A DNA stretch of 64,000 nt from Lysinibacillus sphaericus OT4b.31 (GCF_000392615.1 NZ_KB933398.1:1000391-1064390), one strand, 5' to 3'; shown: positions 42,142 to 49,890, numbered from the stretch's first letter. A program made the numbers and translations. The notes: generated by a model not told the origin, from the sequence alone.

Positions 42142-42459
42142 TTAAAAATTTTTATAACCTTCATCACTGTCTGGGTCATAATATCGAAAATCTTTTATTC
42201 CGTGTTTTTCCTGTAAGTATTCTTTTACTATTTCTATATCTTTACCGAAAGTAGGAAATGGAAAGCTTCCAAATCTAATTATATGGGATTCTTCTTCAGA
42301 TATAGAAGCGTATAGTATTTCTTTTTCATCGTAGTGGAAATCGACATTCCACCCTCTATAACAAATCAAATAAGTTCCGTCGTCTCTTAGTCCGCATTTA
42401 TCTTCATAAGGAACGATGTTAACATTACATAATTTATCATTTATTAAAAATGAATCCAT
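42142..42459 (-). CDS. Hypothetical protein, possible immunity gene
   Basis: A 105-residue soluble acidic protein (WNVDFHYDEKEILYASISEE; DFRYYDPDSDEGYKNF), typical in size and charge of toxin-immunity proteins. It is the last gene of the toxin-led operon, though an intron fragment now lies between it and the next gene. No family recognised. ATG follows CAGGAG. Confidence 0.6.
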   Translation of the reverse strand: MDSFLINDKLCNVNIVPYEDKCGLRDDGTYLICYRGWNVDFHYDEKEILYASISEEESHIIRFGSFPFPTFGKDIEIVKEYLQEKHGIKDFRYYDPDSDEGYKNF

Positions 42460-42544
42460 GTTGCCTTACTCCTGTATAAATTTTATTTATACATTGCATT
42501 TTGATGGGAATTTTTGATTAAGTACATAATTATTTTAATCCAGA

Positions 42545-42625
42545 GATTGAACCGCCGTATACGGAACCGTAAGTACGGTAGTGGGAGAGGTCAGCAGCCA
42601 AAATTAACGGCTAGCTTCATACTTG
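42545..42625 (+). mobile_element. Orphan group II intron 3' end (domains V-VI)
   Basis: The stretch 42549-42582 has the shape of a bacterial (class C-like) domain V: ACCGCCGTA, TACG-GAAC-CGTA hairpin, then TACGGT. It carries the CGC of the catalytic triad and is followed by GTGGGAGAGGTCAGCAGCC, the usual junction into domain VI, where AGCC pairs with GGCT. No reverse transcriptase and no 5' intron part is seen, so it is a fragment. It lies opposite in strand to the cargo operon. Confidence 0.7.
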
Positions 42626-42630
42626 AATAG

Positions 42631-43218
42631 TTATGATAATTTCTCCATAACTTCTTGAATAAAAGAATCTCTATATTCAGATTCAAAAATAGAAACACCT
42701 TTTTTATTCGAAATTTGCAGTATTTTTCCAATCTTTGTTTCATCACTCTCTTTAAAGGCCTTTTCAATATATTGCAAATCCTGCTTGAAATGTTGAATAA
42801 ATGTATCCCCTTCTCTTTGAATATCGATAGCAATAAAATCAAAAGATAAAAATGTTTTCGTTGGAATAATAATTGTATCAAAAATATAATTTAGAGCTTT
42901 CAAAGGAACATAAGAAATGTCTTCTTTATATTCATATTTCTCGATAATAGGTAAAACTTCATTCACTAGTCTTTGTATTTCTTTAACATCACATACTTGG
43001 GTATATTCTAAGTCATTGACATTAATAATATCTTGTATTTTATCATATTGTTTTTTAGCCAACAGTTGTTTAAGATATAGGATTTCTTCTTTGAATTTTA
43101 AGCGTTCTTTTCTAGATAGTTTCCTATGATCAATAACCGCATCTTCAAGTTGTTCCCATTCAATCAGTGGGTAAAAATGAGCTTGTAAAAAATACTTAGT
43201 TTCATCAAGGTTTTCCAT
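42631..43218 (-). CDS. Hypothetical protein, candidate immunity gene
   Basis: A 195-residue soluble helical protein (LSRKERLKFKEEILYLKQLL; FIQHFKQDLQYIEKAFKESD) of no recognised family. It follows the toxin-domain paralogue by 13 nt on the same strand, the usual place for a toxin immunity gene. GGGAG precedes the ATG. Confidence 0.62.
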   Translation of the reverse strand: MENLDETKYFLQAHFYPLIEWEQLEDAVIDHRKLSRKERLKFKEEILYLKQLLAKKQYDKIQDIINVNDLEYTQVCDVKEIQRLVNEVLPIIEKYEYKEDISYVPLKALNYIFDTIIIPTKTFLSFDFIAIDIQREGDTFIQHFKQDLQYIEKAFKESDETKIGKILQISNKKGVSIFESEYRDSFIQEVMEKLS

Positions 43219-43231
43219 TCAGATAACTCCC

Positions 43232-43600
43232 TTATTCATTGTATTCTATTAACGGCGCCGTGAAGATAATGTAAAATCCTTCTTCGGAAATTCCTGATTT
43301 CTCCAAAATAATATAACTTTTTGTTAGATCTGTATACTTTTGTTTTGTGCGTTGTGAAATGCCATAGCCAATCGGATATTGATGGCTAGAGTCTAATCTA
43401 ATGCGTCTACGGGAATCACTGGAGTCTTCCCATAACCATTGAGCAATTTCTTCACTATGCATATTCAATATTTCATTGACAATTTCAATAGCCATATCTC
43501 TGTTATAAAAGCAAGTAATATCATTAAATGAAATTCTTATTTTTTTCTCTAGTTCTTCTTTGGGTAAATCATAAAACATTATTTCTCTATTTGATATCAT
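43232..43600 (-). CDS. RNase A-like domain protein lacking catalytic residues
   Basis: A 122-residue protein that aligns along most of its length with the C-terminal domain of the upstream toxin. Shared landmarks are F-Y-N-R-D-M, NEILN...EEIAQWL (toxin KIASWL), YPIGYG (toxin SPLGYG), ILEK (toxin VLEK) and FTAPLI (toxin KTAYPLV). Compared with the toxin it lacks the N-terminal His, has Lys where the toxin has Arg, and has lost the Tyr of TAYP. It therefore looks like an inactive copy that may serve as antitoxin or decoy. ATG 43600 follows AAAGGAG; an upstream start would add a hydrophobic non-homologous stretch. Confidence 0.7.
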   Translation of the reverse strand: MISNREIMFYDLPKEELEKKIRISFNDITCFYNRDMAIEIVNEILNMHSEEIAQWLWEDSSDSRRRIRLDSSHQYPIGYGISQRTKQKYTDLTKSYIILEKSGISEEGFYIIFTAPLIEYNE

Positions 43601-43668
43601 TCTTTCAACTCCTTTAAAATGTATAAAAACTATGTTAATAAACAATAAACAAAACTTCAATATTTTGT

Positions 43669-44799
43669 TTATTTAACCAATGGATATGCTGTTTTCACGA
43701 TAAAGCCATATTCATTACTAGCATTTTTCTCTAATACTACTAAACCTGTATTAAGTTTGTCAGATCTCTCATATGAATTCTTTTTATTATTATATTTAAA
43801 TCCATACCCTAAAGGGCTATTTGATTTGTGGGTACCGGAAGCATAGTCACGTGTAGTATTACTTTTTAACCAAGAAGCAATCTTATCAGCATCTTTTACT
43901 AAAACAGTATTAATAAATTCATTCATTACTTTATTACTTGAAAATTTACTAGCACCTTTTTTGGCTTTGGTTTTAGATCGATTTTGTAATGCTTCATCTG
44001 TAATTTCTAGATGCGTTGTTTTTGTGTGTCCAGAGAGACCTTTACCCTCAGATGCGTTAACAAGTTTTCTCGTATCATCTATATCTATTTTTCGGATTTT
44101 TGCAGCAGATGTTTTAACTAAAGCATCCGTTAATTTTTTTGCAGTAGATTTATTTAAACTATATTTGTCTATAATTACATCCGCAAATTTTTTCAACTTG
44201 CTGACACTTGGTCCAGGAACTAAGTCAACTAAAGCCAATGCTATATCTGCAACCTTTGATTTAGGGTCTACTATTGTCTTATAGACATTATAAATGTCTT
44301 TTGCAGTACCGACCCCGGGAATAAAATCAGTTACAATATCAAAAACAGTTCCTGCAATATCCAAATATTTATTATTGGAAGATTTAGCCGCAAATAGTTG
44401 TCTTGAGTCACCCGAAATTTCAACGGTATCTAACGATGCTATTCTCACGCCGTCCATGCTATTAGTAGAATAGAGATTGTTAAGTGTTGTACTACCAATA
44501 CTAGATGAATCAACATTATAAAAAATTTGATAACCAGTATCAGATCTAATGGTAGTTGAATTGTTAGAACTTGAATTAGATTTTATGTTAGTAACGTGTG
44601 ACCTTACAGCATCTTCTAGTGCAGATTTTTTTGATTCAGTTATAACTCGTTTAGGAATGTGTTTACTACCTTTAGATGAATTACTAGTGCTTGAGTTTGA
44701 TATTTTTTTTGCGGCCATTTTACTTAAGCCTTTTGTTAGTTTAGAACTGTTTGTGACATATGTACTAATTTGTTTAGAACCGGGAATACTTCGAACCAT
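43669..44799 (-). CDS. Polymorphic toxin with C-terminal RNase A-like (CdiA-CT type) domain
   Basis: A 376-residue protein. Residues 1-140 are Ser/Thr/Asn/Lys-rich with no signal peptide. A pretoxin-like hydrophobic middle (about 145-200) reads DFIPGVGTAKDIYNVYKTIV and VDLVPGPSVSK. The last 120 residues resemble bacterial RNase A-like toxin domains (PF18431 type): GHTKTTHLEIT with the catalytic His at about 263, Arg at about 274, SKFSS, IASWL, GYGF, VVLEK and terminal TAYPLVK (Thr/Tyr about 370-372). Such domains cut RNA in competitor cells. The export route is not evident. ATG 44799 lies 8 nt after AGGTGG. Confidence 0.75.
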   Translation of the reverse strand: MVRSIPGSKQISTYVTNSSKLTKGLSKMAAKKISNSSTSNSSKGSKHIPKRVITESKKSALEDAVRSHVTNIKSNSSSNNSTTIRSDTGYQIFYNVDSSSIGSTTLNNLYSTNSMDGVRIASLDTVEISGDSRQLFAAKSSNNKYLDIAGTVFDIVTDFIPGVGTAKDIYNVYKTIVDPKSKVADIALALVDLVPGPSVSKLKKFADVIIDKYSLNKSTAKKLTDALVKTSAAKIRKIDIDDTRKLVNASEGKGLSGHTKTTHLEITDEALQNRSKTKAKKGASKFSSNKVMNEFINTVLVKDADKIASWLKSNTTRDYASGTHKSNSPLGYGFKYNNKKNSYERSDKLNTGLVVLEKNASNEYGFIVKTAYPLVK

Positions 44800-44849
44800 A
44801 TACAAAACCACCTATAATTTATGTTTTCTGCATTTTTTTTGCAATAATT

Positions 44850-44878
44850 AGTATATGTTACCAAAGTTGTATTGGCAA
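44850..44878 (-). promoter_or_regulatory. Promoter of the toxin operon
   Basis: On the reverse strand, -35 TTGCCA (44873-44878) and -10 TATACT (44850-44855) are 17 nt apart, about 45 nt upstream of the toxin ribosome site. The rest of the gap (44879-45311) is AT-rich. Only CCTAC/GTAGG near 45150-45176 hints at structure. Confidence 0.65.
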
Positions 44879-45311
44879 TTCATTTTTAGGTGTGTAATTT
44901 TGTATATTAAGTAAATTTATTCTCACTAGGAACAAATATTAAACACCAAGAATATTATTTTTTTTGCGAAAATATGGAATAATACGATAATTAGAAGGGT
45001 TATTAAGAGGTTTAAAGTAACTTATTGAGGATATTGAAAATTTTTCAATTATATTTATAATAAAATCCATTTAACTTTTAAATAAATGACCACTCCATGA
45101 TGGATGGCAATAATAGTTAATTTGCTAGTAAAGTCCCACCGCAGTGTCCTACCGTTGAAATGCTGAAATCCATTGTAGGAGTAAGTATGACCCTATAAAT
45201 TCTGAATCTTAATCATTTATTCTTTTAATCTTTTAAAACATGCTCTTAATAATTAATATATATATAATTTAGCAGCTGCAGAAATGTGGTTGCTTTTTAT
45301 ATTGGCCAAAA

Positions 45312-45353
45312 GAAAAACACTTTCAGCTGCATGATCAGCCGAGAGTGTTTTTC
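45312..45353. terminator. Terminator after the small HTH gene
   Basis: GAAAAACACT..GC and GC..AGTGTTTTTC form a long stem with two mismatches, with flanking A/T runs, just past the HTH stop. Confidence 0.78.
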
Positions 45354-45355
45354 GT

Positions 45356-45568
45356 TTATTCTTTATTCGATTTTACATGAGAGATTATATCCTCTACCTC
45401 GCACTTTAAGTAATCGCATAATTTGTCTACCACACTCATGGAGATATTTTCTCCTTTTGCCAGCTTAGCCATTGTTGCTGGAGACAATTGAAGGTCCTTT
45501 TTTATTTGTTCTCTTGTTACTTCTTTATCGATAAGTGTCTTAAAAAACGGTTTGTAATCAAATGACAT
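45356..45568 (-). CDS. Small Cro/C1-type HTH regulator
   Basis: A 70-residue XRE-family regulator of the YozG type: REQIKKDLQLSPATMAKLAK is the HTH core and CDYLKCEVEDII the closing helix. It is divergent from the 45786 gene and faces a promoter region with two copies of a 21-bp repeat, so it probably represses that operon and itself. ATG follows AAGGGG. Confidence 0.85.
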   Translation of the reverse strand: MSFDYKPFFKTLIDKEVTREQIKKDLQLSPATMAKLAKGENISMSVVDKLCDYLKCEVEDIISHVKSNKE

Positions 45569-45603
45569 GACATAATCCCCTTTCTATATACATTATAAAC
45601 TAA

Positions 45604-45688
45604 AAGTTCATAAAGTTAAACTTTTTATTCATAAATAGTTGACTTAATATTCATTAAGTTGTATTGTAAGTTCATGAAGTTGAACTTT
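45604..45688. promoter_or_regulatory. Second switch: promoter flanked by 21-bp direct repeats
   Basis: Two near-identical 21-bp copies (45604-45624 and 45668-45688, 19/21 matching, both containing AAGTTCAT and AACTTT) flank a rightward promoter, TTGACT (45639-45644), 17 nt, TATTGT (45662-45667). A third partial copy, TTCATTAAGTT, lies between them. These are likely operators of the adjacent HTH protein. Confidence 0.65.
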
Positions 45689-45785
45689 AAGTTTATATAG
45701 TGTTTCGAAAGACCATCAAAGGTTAGTCGGTGAATGGACAAGAAATAGCCGACATGCTGTAACAAAGGAAAGGGGGAGATGAACC

Positions 45786-46232
45786 ATGCGTAAACAAGCA
45801 ACAAAATACATTAACGAGATTTGTCCAGAGTGTCATCCACAGTCTTTTGATAAAACACTCGCTAAATTTGCTGGCGAGGTAGAAGAGATCACAATCATTG
45901 TGGACAGCAACACAAAAGAATTTACAAACGAGTATCTTTATGAGTGCTGCAAATGCGGTGCGAAAGTGTGGGTAGACGAGCAGTGGATTAAGAATAATTC
46001 AGTAGATGAATCGCAAGTAGAACAATCGAAAACTATCCAGCAACGCAATGAGTACATCCACAATAAAATGATGCAGCTTGACCAGGTGAAAGACGCTCAC
46101 AAGCATACACATCGTTTAACACGCATTATGAAATACCACAAGTTATTAACTGATGTGGAAGTAACTATTATGCGCCAGCGTTTGCAAATGGCATTTAAAG
46201 GCGTTCCATTGAAAGGAAGTGTGAGCACATGA
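45786..46232 (+). CDS. Hypothetical zinc-ribbon-like protein
   Basis: A 148-residue protein with an ICPECHP knuckle near residues 12-18 and ECCKCGAKVWVDEQW near 53-67, together a plausible zinc ribbon, then a helical C-terminal half with His/Lys-rich DAHKHTHRLTRIMKYHK. No specific family recognised; phage-type neighbourhood. Strong AAAGGGGGAG site upstream. Confidence 0.7.
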   Translation: MRKQATKYINEICPECHPQSFDKTLAKFAGEVEEITIIVDSNTKEFTNEYLYECCKCGAKVWVDEQWIKNNSVDESQVEQSKTIQQRNEYIHNKMMQLDQVKDAHKHTHRLTRIMKYHKLLTDVEVTIMRQRLQMAFKGVPLKGSVST

Positions 46233-46309
46233 AAGTGACAGCTAAAGAATGGTGCGTCATGTCTGACCACAATAAACAATTACTTTTAAATGCAGTATCA
46301 AACAAATAA
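46229..46309 (+). CDS. Possible 26-residue protein coupled to the previous gene
   Basis: ATG overlaps the previous stop as ATGA, with GAAAGGAAGTG just upstream. It encodes MKVTAKEWCVMSDHNKQLLL and six more residues. Position and coupling suggest translation, but size leaves this uncertain. Confidence 0.4.
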   Translation: MKVTAKEWCVMSDHNKQLLLNAVSNK

Positions 46310-46335
46310 AACATATATAGAGGGGAAATGATGAC

Positions 46336-46704
46336 ATGCAACAACAAACACAACACATATTAGAAAAAGTGGTACTAGAAAATAGCAACAATTTTTATAG
46401 TTTATCTGCACAGATGATTCAATTAGAGGTTGTACAACAGGCAGTAGCACATTTAATGGATAGAATTGATGAGATTGTTCATAAAGGTTGGGACAAAGAC
46501 CGAGGAATGGCGTATTGTGCAATCAATGAAATAAAAGATACATTACGTTTAATTGATATGGCATTCTTTCCGTTATTCAAAGAAATGTCAGAAGAAATCA
46601 ATACCATTAACATTCATGCACAAGAATTGTATGACACAGTAATCGAAGGCACAGAGCAAACGAGTAAGGTTACTACTGGTGAAGCAGAAATACAAAGCGT
46701 TTGA
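46336..46704 (+). CDS. Hypothetical helical protein
   Basis: A 122-residue soluble, helical protein (MIQLEVVQQAVAHLMDRIDE) with a GWDKDRGMAYCAINEIKDTL centre. Similar small proteins are common in bacilli prophages, but no function is recognised. GAGGGGAAATG precedes the ATG. Confidence 0.68.
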   Translation: MQQQTQHILEKVVLENSNNFYSLSAQMIQLEVVQQAVAHLMDRIDEIVHKGWDKDRGMAYCAINEIKDTLRLIDMAFFPLFKEMSEEINTINIHAQELYDTVIEGTEQTSKVTTGEAEIQSV

Positions 46705-46782
46705 GTTTATTTAAAATGTACCAAAAAATGATTGTAGTTACTCTTTCACTTCATTTAGTAACTACGATAAATTAATCGAGGT

Positions 46783-46817
46783 AGAAGTGCCTGTGAAACA
46801 GTAGGTACTTCTTTTAT
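46783..46817 (+). terminator. Terminator after 46336 gene
   Basis: AGAAGTGCCT pairs with AGGTACTTCT (one mismatch) around 10 nt, followed by TTTAT. Confidence 0.7.
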
Positions 46818-46893
46818 CGAAAATATTCATAGATTATAATGTAGTTACCAAGTTAATGTATCTAGTACCTACATACAAGAAAGGATGATATGA

Positions 46894-47712
46894 GTGTTTT
46901 GTGTCATTCAAAAAATACAGAAGAAGAAACCAAACGAATATGGTGCTCATAAAGAATTAAAAGTACAAGTTAATAACTGGAGAGTAGGGGATGACAAACC
47001 ACAAATTCACTACTCATATACCTATAGTGATGAACGTTTTGAAAGACCGATTAGGGATGCTTATAAAATTAGTATTCATCATAGCTATAGAGAAGAAGGT
47101 AAGGTTAAAAAGAAACAGTGGGCTATATGTACTGTGGATTATTATGATCTAGCTGAGTCCTGGTATGGTGATTCTATCGTAAGTAAAACTTTGAAAAAAA
47201 AGCTTGCTGATATGGAAATAGATGAAGATACTTTTCATGAAATCATTGGTACTAAAATAGATCCATTAGTTGAACAAATAGAAGCAGAGTTCCAGCAGTC
47301 AGAAGAATACAAGACTAGACAAAAATATGATGAAATCACGACCTTATATGCTACACACAAAGCGCAATTTGAATCGGAGTACGGAGCCAATACATATAAT
47401 TACTGCTACGATGTTTTTGGAGAGTTACGCAATCCAGAATACCTAGAGAAACTAAAAGTGGATAAAAAAGCGCGTGACGAATATATAAATCAAAGTAAAC
47501 AAGAAAGTTATAAACGATTTGAAGAACAGTTTAATAATAACAGTGGGAGTAGTTACTCAACTGTTGCATCTAGTAACTACAGCGAGGACGAAAAGAAGTT
47601 GCTACATGAAATCTATAGAATGGCATCTAAAAAGTTTCATCCAGATGTGTCAGGTGATGATGGTAGCAAAATGAAAATCTTAACTAAATTTAAAGAACAA
47701 TGGGGATTGTAA
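46894..47712 (+). CDS. Hypothetical protein with a J-domain-like C-terminus
   Basis: A 272-residue protein. The N-terminal 110 residues are rich in beta-type sequence (PQIHYSYTYSDERFERPIRD); the middle is charged helices. The last 45 residues resemble a shortened J-domain, with KKLLHEIYRMASKKFHPDVS carrying the HPD tripeptide that stimulates Hsp70. A DnaK adaptor role for the satellite or its helper is conceivable. GTG start behind AAAGGATG. Confidence 0.68.
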   Translation: MFCVIQKIQKKKPNEYGAHKELKVQVNNWRVGDDKPQIHYSYTYSDERFERPIRDAYKISIHHSYREEGKVKKKQWAICTVDYYDLAESWYGDSIVSKTLKKKLADMEIDEDTFHEIIGTKIDPLVEQIEAEFQQSEEYKTRQKYDEITTLYATHKAQFESEYGANTYNYCYDVFGELRNPEYLEKLKVDKKARDEYINQSKQESYKRFEEQFNNNSGSSYSTVASSNYSEDEKKLLHEIYRMASKKFHPDVSGDDGSKMKILTKFKEQWGL

Positions 47713-47720
47713 TAACTGAG

Positions 47721-47746
47721 CACTTGCTACGGCAGGTGTTTTTTTA
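47721..47746 (+). terminator. Terminator after the J-domain-like gene
   Basis: CACTTGC pairs with GCAGGTG around TACG, followed by seven Ts. Confidence 0.85.
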
Positions 47747-47859
47747 TTGTGGATTAGGAAGAATATGCAGCGTAAGCTAGCGTTATTTTTTATGTCTAAA
47801 GTTGCAGGAAATCCTTTCCTTTTGTCGAATTAAGTAAGTGAAAGGTAGGAGATAGTTTT

Positions 47860-48276
47860 ATGAATATTGATAAAGGTTGGAGAAGTAGTGTTCAAGCAGA
47901 GTTATTACGTAGAGCACAAGAAGATAATATGAAATCAGTAGAAGTAGTGAAGGAATTGGTAGAAGCACAATTTAAAGATTTTGCTCAACCAATAGAAGAA
48001 CTAACTGATATTATTGCAGATAATGATCAAATCAGATATAAAGCTTATGATAGAGCTTTAGATGTTAATTACGCATCTGATGTTATTACATTCTATAGAG
48101 TTAAGTTTTCATCAAATGGTGAACAAAAAGAAAGAAAATTTTTTGCAGAAATCAGCACTAATGACGATGGGATTTTTGTAGTGTATGATAATGATCGAGA
48201 AGAATATATAAATGAAGCTTATATTGAGAGAATATTAAAAGAAGCCTTTTTTATTGGTATTTCTTTAAGAGTATAA
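47860..48276 (+). CDS. Hypothetical protein at the satellite's right end
   Basis: A 138-residue acidic protein (MKSVEVVKELVEAQFKDFAQ; KFFAEISTNDDGIFVVYDND) with no recognised family. It is a separate transcription unit between terminators, a common place for accessory genes such as phage defence. Good GGTAGGAG site. Confidence 0.62.
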   Translation: MNIDKGWRSSVQAELLRRAQEDNMKSVEVVKELVEAQFKDFAQPIEELTDIIADNDQIRYKAYDRALDVNYASDVITFYRVKFSSNGEQKERKFFAEISTNDDGIFVVYDNDREEYINEAYIERILKEAFFIGISLRV

Positions 48277-48329
48277 TGTCATCAACTTTCATAACGTAAA
48301 TTTGTAATATTCAACAAGATCTAAGCAAT

Positions 48330-48355
48330 GCACTGTGCCAAACAGTGCTTTATTT
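48330..48355 (+). terminator. Terminator of the last satellite gene
   Basis: GCACTGT pairs with ACAGTGC around GCCAA, followed by TTTATTT. Confidence 0.8.
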
Positions 48356-48405
48356 ATGTAAGTAAGTTATTCGTATAATTGACCAACAAAAAAGATTGAA
48401 GCAAT

Positions 48406-48491
48406 TAGCCCCAATCTAGATATGTCATTCATACAAACATGCCCACCAAAGCGTTAATAATTAGCCCCAAATTCAGCCCCAATTAGCCCCA
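48406..48491. repeat. AGCCCCA repeats, candidate integrase arm sites
   Basis: TAGCCCCA occurs at 48406, 48462 and 48484, with CAGCCCCA at 48474; the last three are 12 and 10 nt apart. At the left end the same motif occurs twice, 12 nt apart (33185, 33197), in the same orientation, within the integrase 3' end. This is the arrangement of arm-type sites. On the reverse strand the right-hand set also reads MGLIGAEFGANY then stop, like an integrase C-terminus. Confidence 0.5.
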
Positions 48492-48608
48492 TTCTAAAGA
48501 GTTTTAATGCAGTATTTTGCAGAATAGATAAATGTGAATAATTCTGTAAACGTTGATATATCAGTGTTTAGATATCTATTTGTGTTGTAACGTGCATCCA
48601 CTCCATTT

Positions 48609-48624
48609 TAGGTTGGGTGAAATA
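48609..48624. repeat. Right attachment site
   Basis: TAGGTTGGGTGAAATA, identical to 33112-33127. It probably preserves the original end of speB (GWVK, then TAA). Confidence 0.85.
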
Positions 48625-48688
48625 AAGTAGCAGTAATGACTATAAAATTCAGCGACGAAAGCGAAGCAATAGTCGCAAACAGATAATA

Positions 48689-48735
48689 TAAAAGGGTATT
48701 CCATATTTAGTAAAATGGAACACCCTTTTATTTAT
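48689..48735. terminator. Terminator downstream of the right attachment site
   Basis: TAAAAGGGTATTCCAT pairs with ATGGAACACCCTTTTA (one mismatch) around 10 nt. It was presumably the original speB terminator. Confidence 0.8.
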
Positions 48736-48748
48736 ATTTATAGTTCTG

Positions 48749-48937
48749 CTACAGCCTCTTTAGCACAGCCTCCATTTTTTGAAGAGCCAATATCGTTTCA
48801 GCTTGAATACCATCTGTAGCAGGCTTGCCAGTAACTGGATCCGCTGAAGTTTGACCAGAAATATATAAATGACCGTTACTAATGGTTCCTGGCGTATAAT
48901 GCCCTGTAGGTTCTTTATCTAAAAATATGAGCTTCAT
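48749..48937 (-). pseudogene. RidA-family protein, C-terminal half missing
   Basis: A 62-residue frame with the N-terminal half of a RidA/YjgF enamine deaminase: GTISNGHLYISGQTSADPVT and ILALQKMEAVLK, followed by RL and a stop. Full-length family members are about 125 residues and keep the catalytic Arg in the missing half, so this copy should be inactive. It precedes the terminator by 14 nt. It follows the dehydratase gene by 11 nt; RidA removes the reactive enamines such enzymes release. Confidence 0.78.
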
Positions 48938-48948
48938 TTAACTACCTC

Positions 48949-49890
48949 CTACAACGTCTGTAATTGATTTAAGCCGACATTGCCACCTGTAATAAGGAAG
49001 CAAATATTGTCTTTTTTGGCAATTGGCAAAATACCCTGAAGAGCAGCCCCAATACCTATGGAGGAGGATGGTTCTGCCATAAACTTTCCTTCTAATAGCA
49101 AGGTTTTCATTCCTTTATATATAAAATCTTCATCTACACTAACAACGCTATCAACAAGTTTTTGAACAATGGGGAAATTTCGCTCACCAGGTTGTAAAGG
49201 TAAGAGAGCATCTGCCAACGATTTTTGTTCTTCTAAAAGTAACCTTTCGCCGGCCTTTAAGCTCTTTGCGTAGCGTGAAACGCCAGCAGGTTCAACCCCG
49301 ATAACTTTGATGTGTGGTGCTAAAGACTTTATAGCTGTTAAAATGCCACTAATTAGTCCACCACCACCAATTGGAACAACGATCGTATTGACATGAGGCA
49401 ACTGTGCTAAGATTTCTAACCCTAACGTTCCTTGTCCCGCCATAATATCATAGTCATCATATGGGTGAATGACAGCGTATCCATGTTCCAAACTTAGTTT
49501 TTCTGTTATTGCATGTCTTTCGGTAAGCTTACATTGCACAACATCTGCTCCAAGTGCACGTATACCTTCAACTTTAATGATTGGTGCTGTATCTGGTAAA
49601 ACAATTGTAGCTTGAATATTTAATAACTTTGCTGCGTAAGCAACACCTTTACCGTGGTTACCGGAGGAAGCGGCAACGACACCTTGTCGTAATTGTTCAA
49701 TTGGCATCGAAAGCATTTTATGGAGGGCACCACGTATTTTGAATGAATTAGTTTTTTGCATATTCTCTGCTTTTACATAAACGTTACAACCTAAAATATC
49801 GTCGAGTCCATACAAACGTACAACTGGTGTTTCAAAAATATAAGGTGCAATTTTTATTTGGGCAGCTTGAATCTTTTCAAGTGTTAACAT
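48949..49890 (-). CDS. Threonine/serine dehydratase (catabolic type, no ACT domain)
   Basis: A 313-residue PLP enzyme of the threonine dehydratase/serine racemase group. The PLP lysine is in TNSFKIRGALHKM (about residue 52), followed by AASSGNHGKGVAYAAK, the phosphate loop IVVPIGGGGLISGI, and a C-terminal ITGGNVG. It lacks the regulatory domain present in ilvA at 4940, so it is probably a degradative or alternative enzyme. Beside a truncated ridA. The 326 nt upstream hold no recognised gene or regulatory site; a weak open frame there lacks a ribosome site. Confidence 0.88.
   Translation of the reverse strand: MLTLEKIQAAQIKIAPYIFETPVVRLYGLDDILGCNVYVKAENMQKTNSFKIRGALHKMLSMPIEQLRQGVVAASSGNHGKGVAYAAKLLNIQATIVLPDTAPIIKVEGIRALGADVVQCKLTERHAITEKLSLEHGYAVIHPYDDYDIMAGQGTLGLEILAQLPHVNTIVVPIGGGGLISGILTAIKSLAPHIKVIGVEPAGVSRYAKSLKAGERLLLEEQKSLADALLPLQPGERNFPIVQKLVDSVVSVDEDFIYKGMKTLLLEGKFMAEPSSSIGIGAALQGILPIAKKDNICFLITGGNVGLNQLQTL

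Larger units (their letters stand above)
33112..48624. mobile_element. Integrated phage satellite (PICI-like) in the 3' end of speB
   Basis: Bounded by identical 16-bp direct repeats. Gene order from the left: integrase, CI-like repressor, divergent switch, DUF771 protein, primase-helicase, iteron-like origin, RinA-like regulator, unknown gene, Com-like zinc finger, G-rich non-coding segment, two unknown genes, HK97-type capsid gene, then cargo. Phage terminase, portal, protease and tail genes are absent, which separates it from a prophage and fits phage-inducible islands that use a helper. Integrase and capsid genes are each broken by a single frameshift, so it is probably immobile now. Confidence 0.8.
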
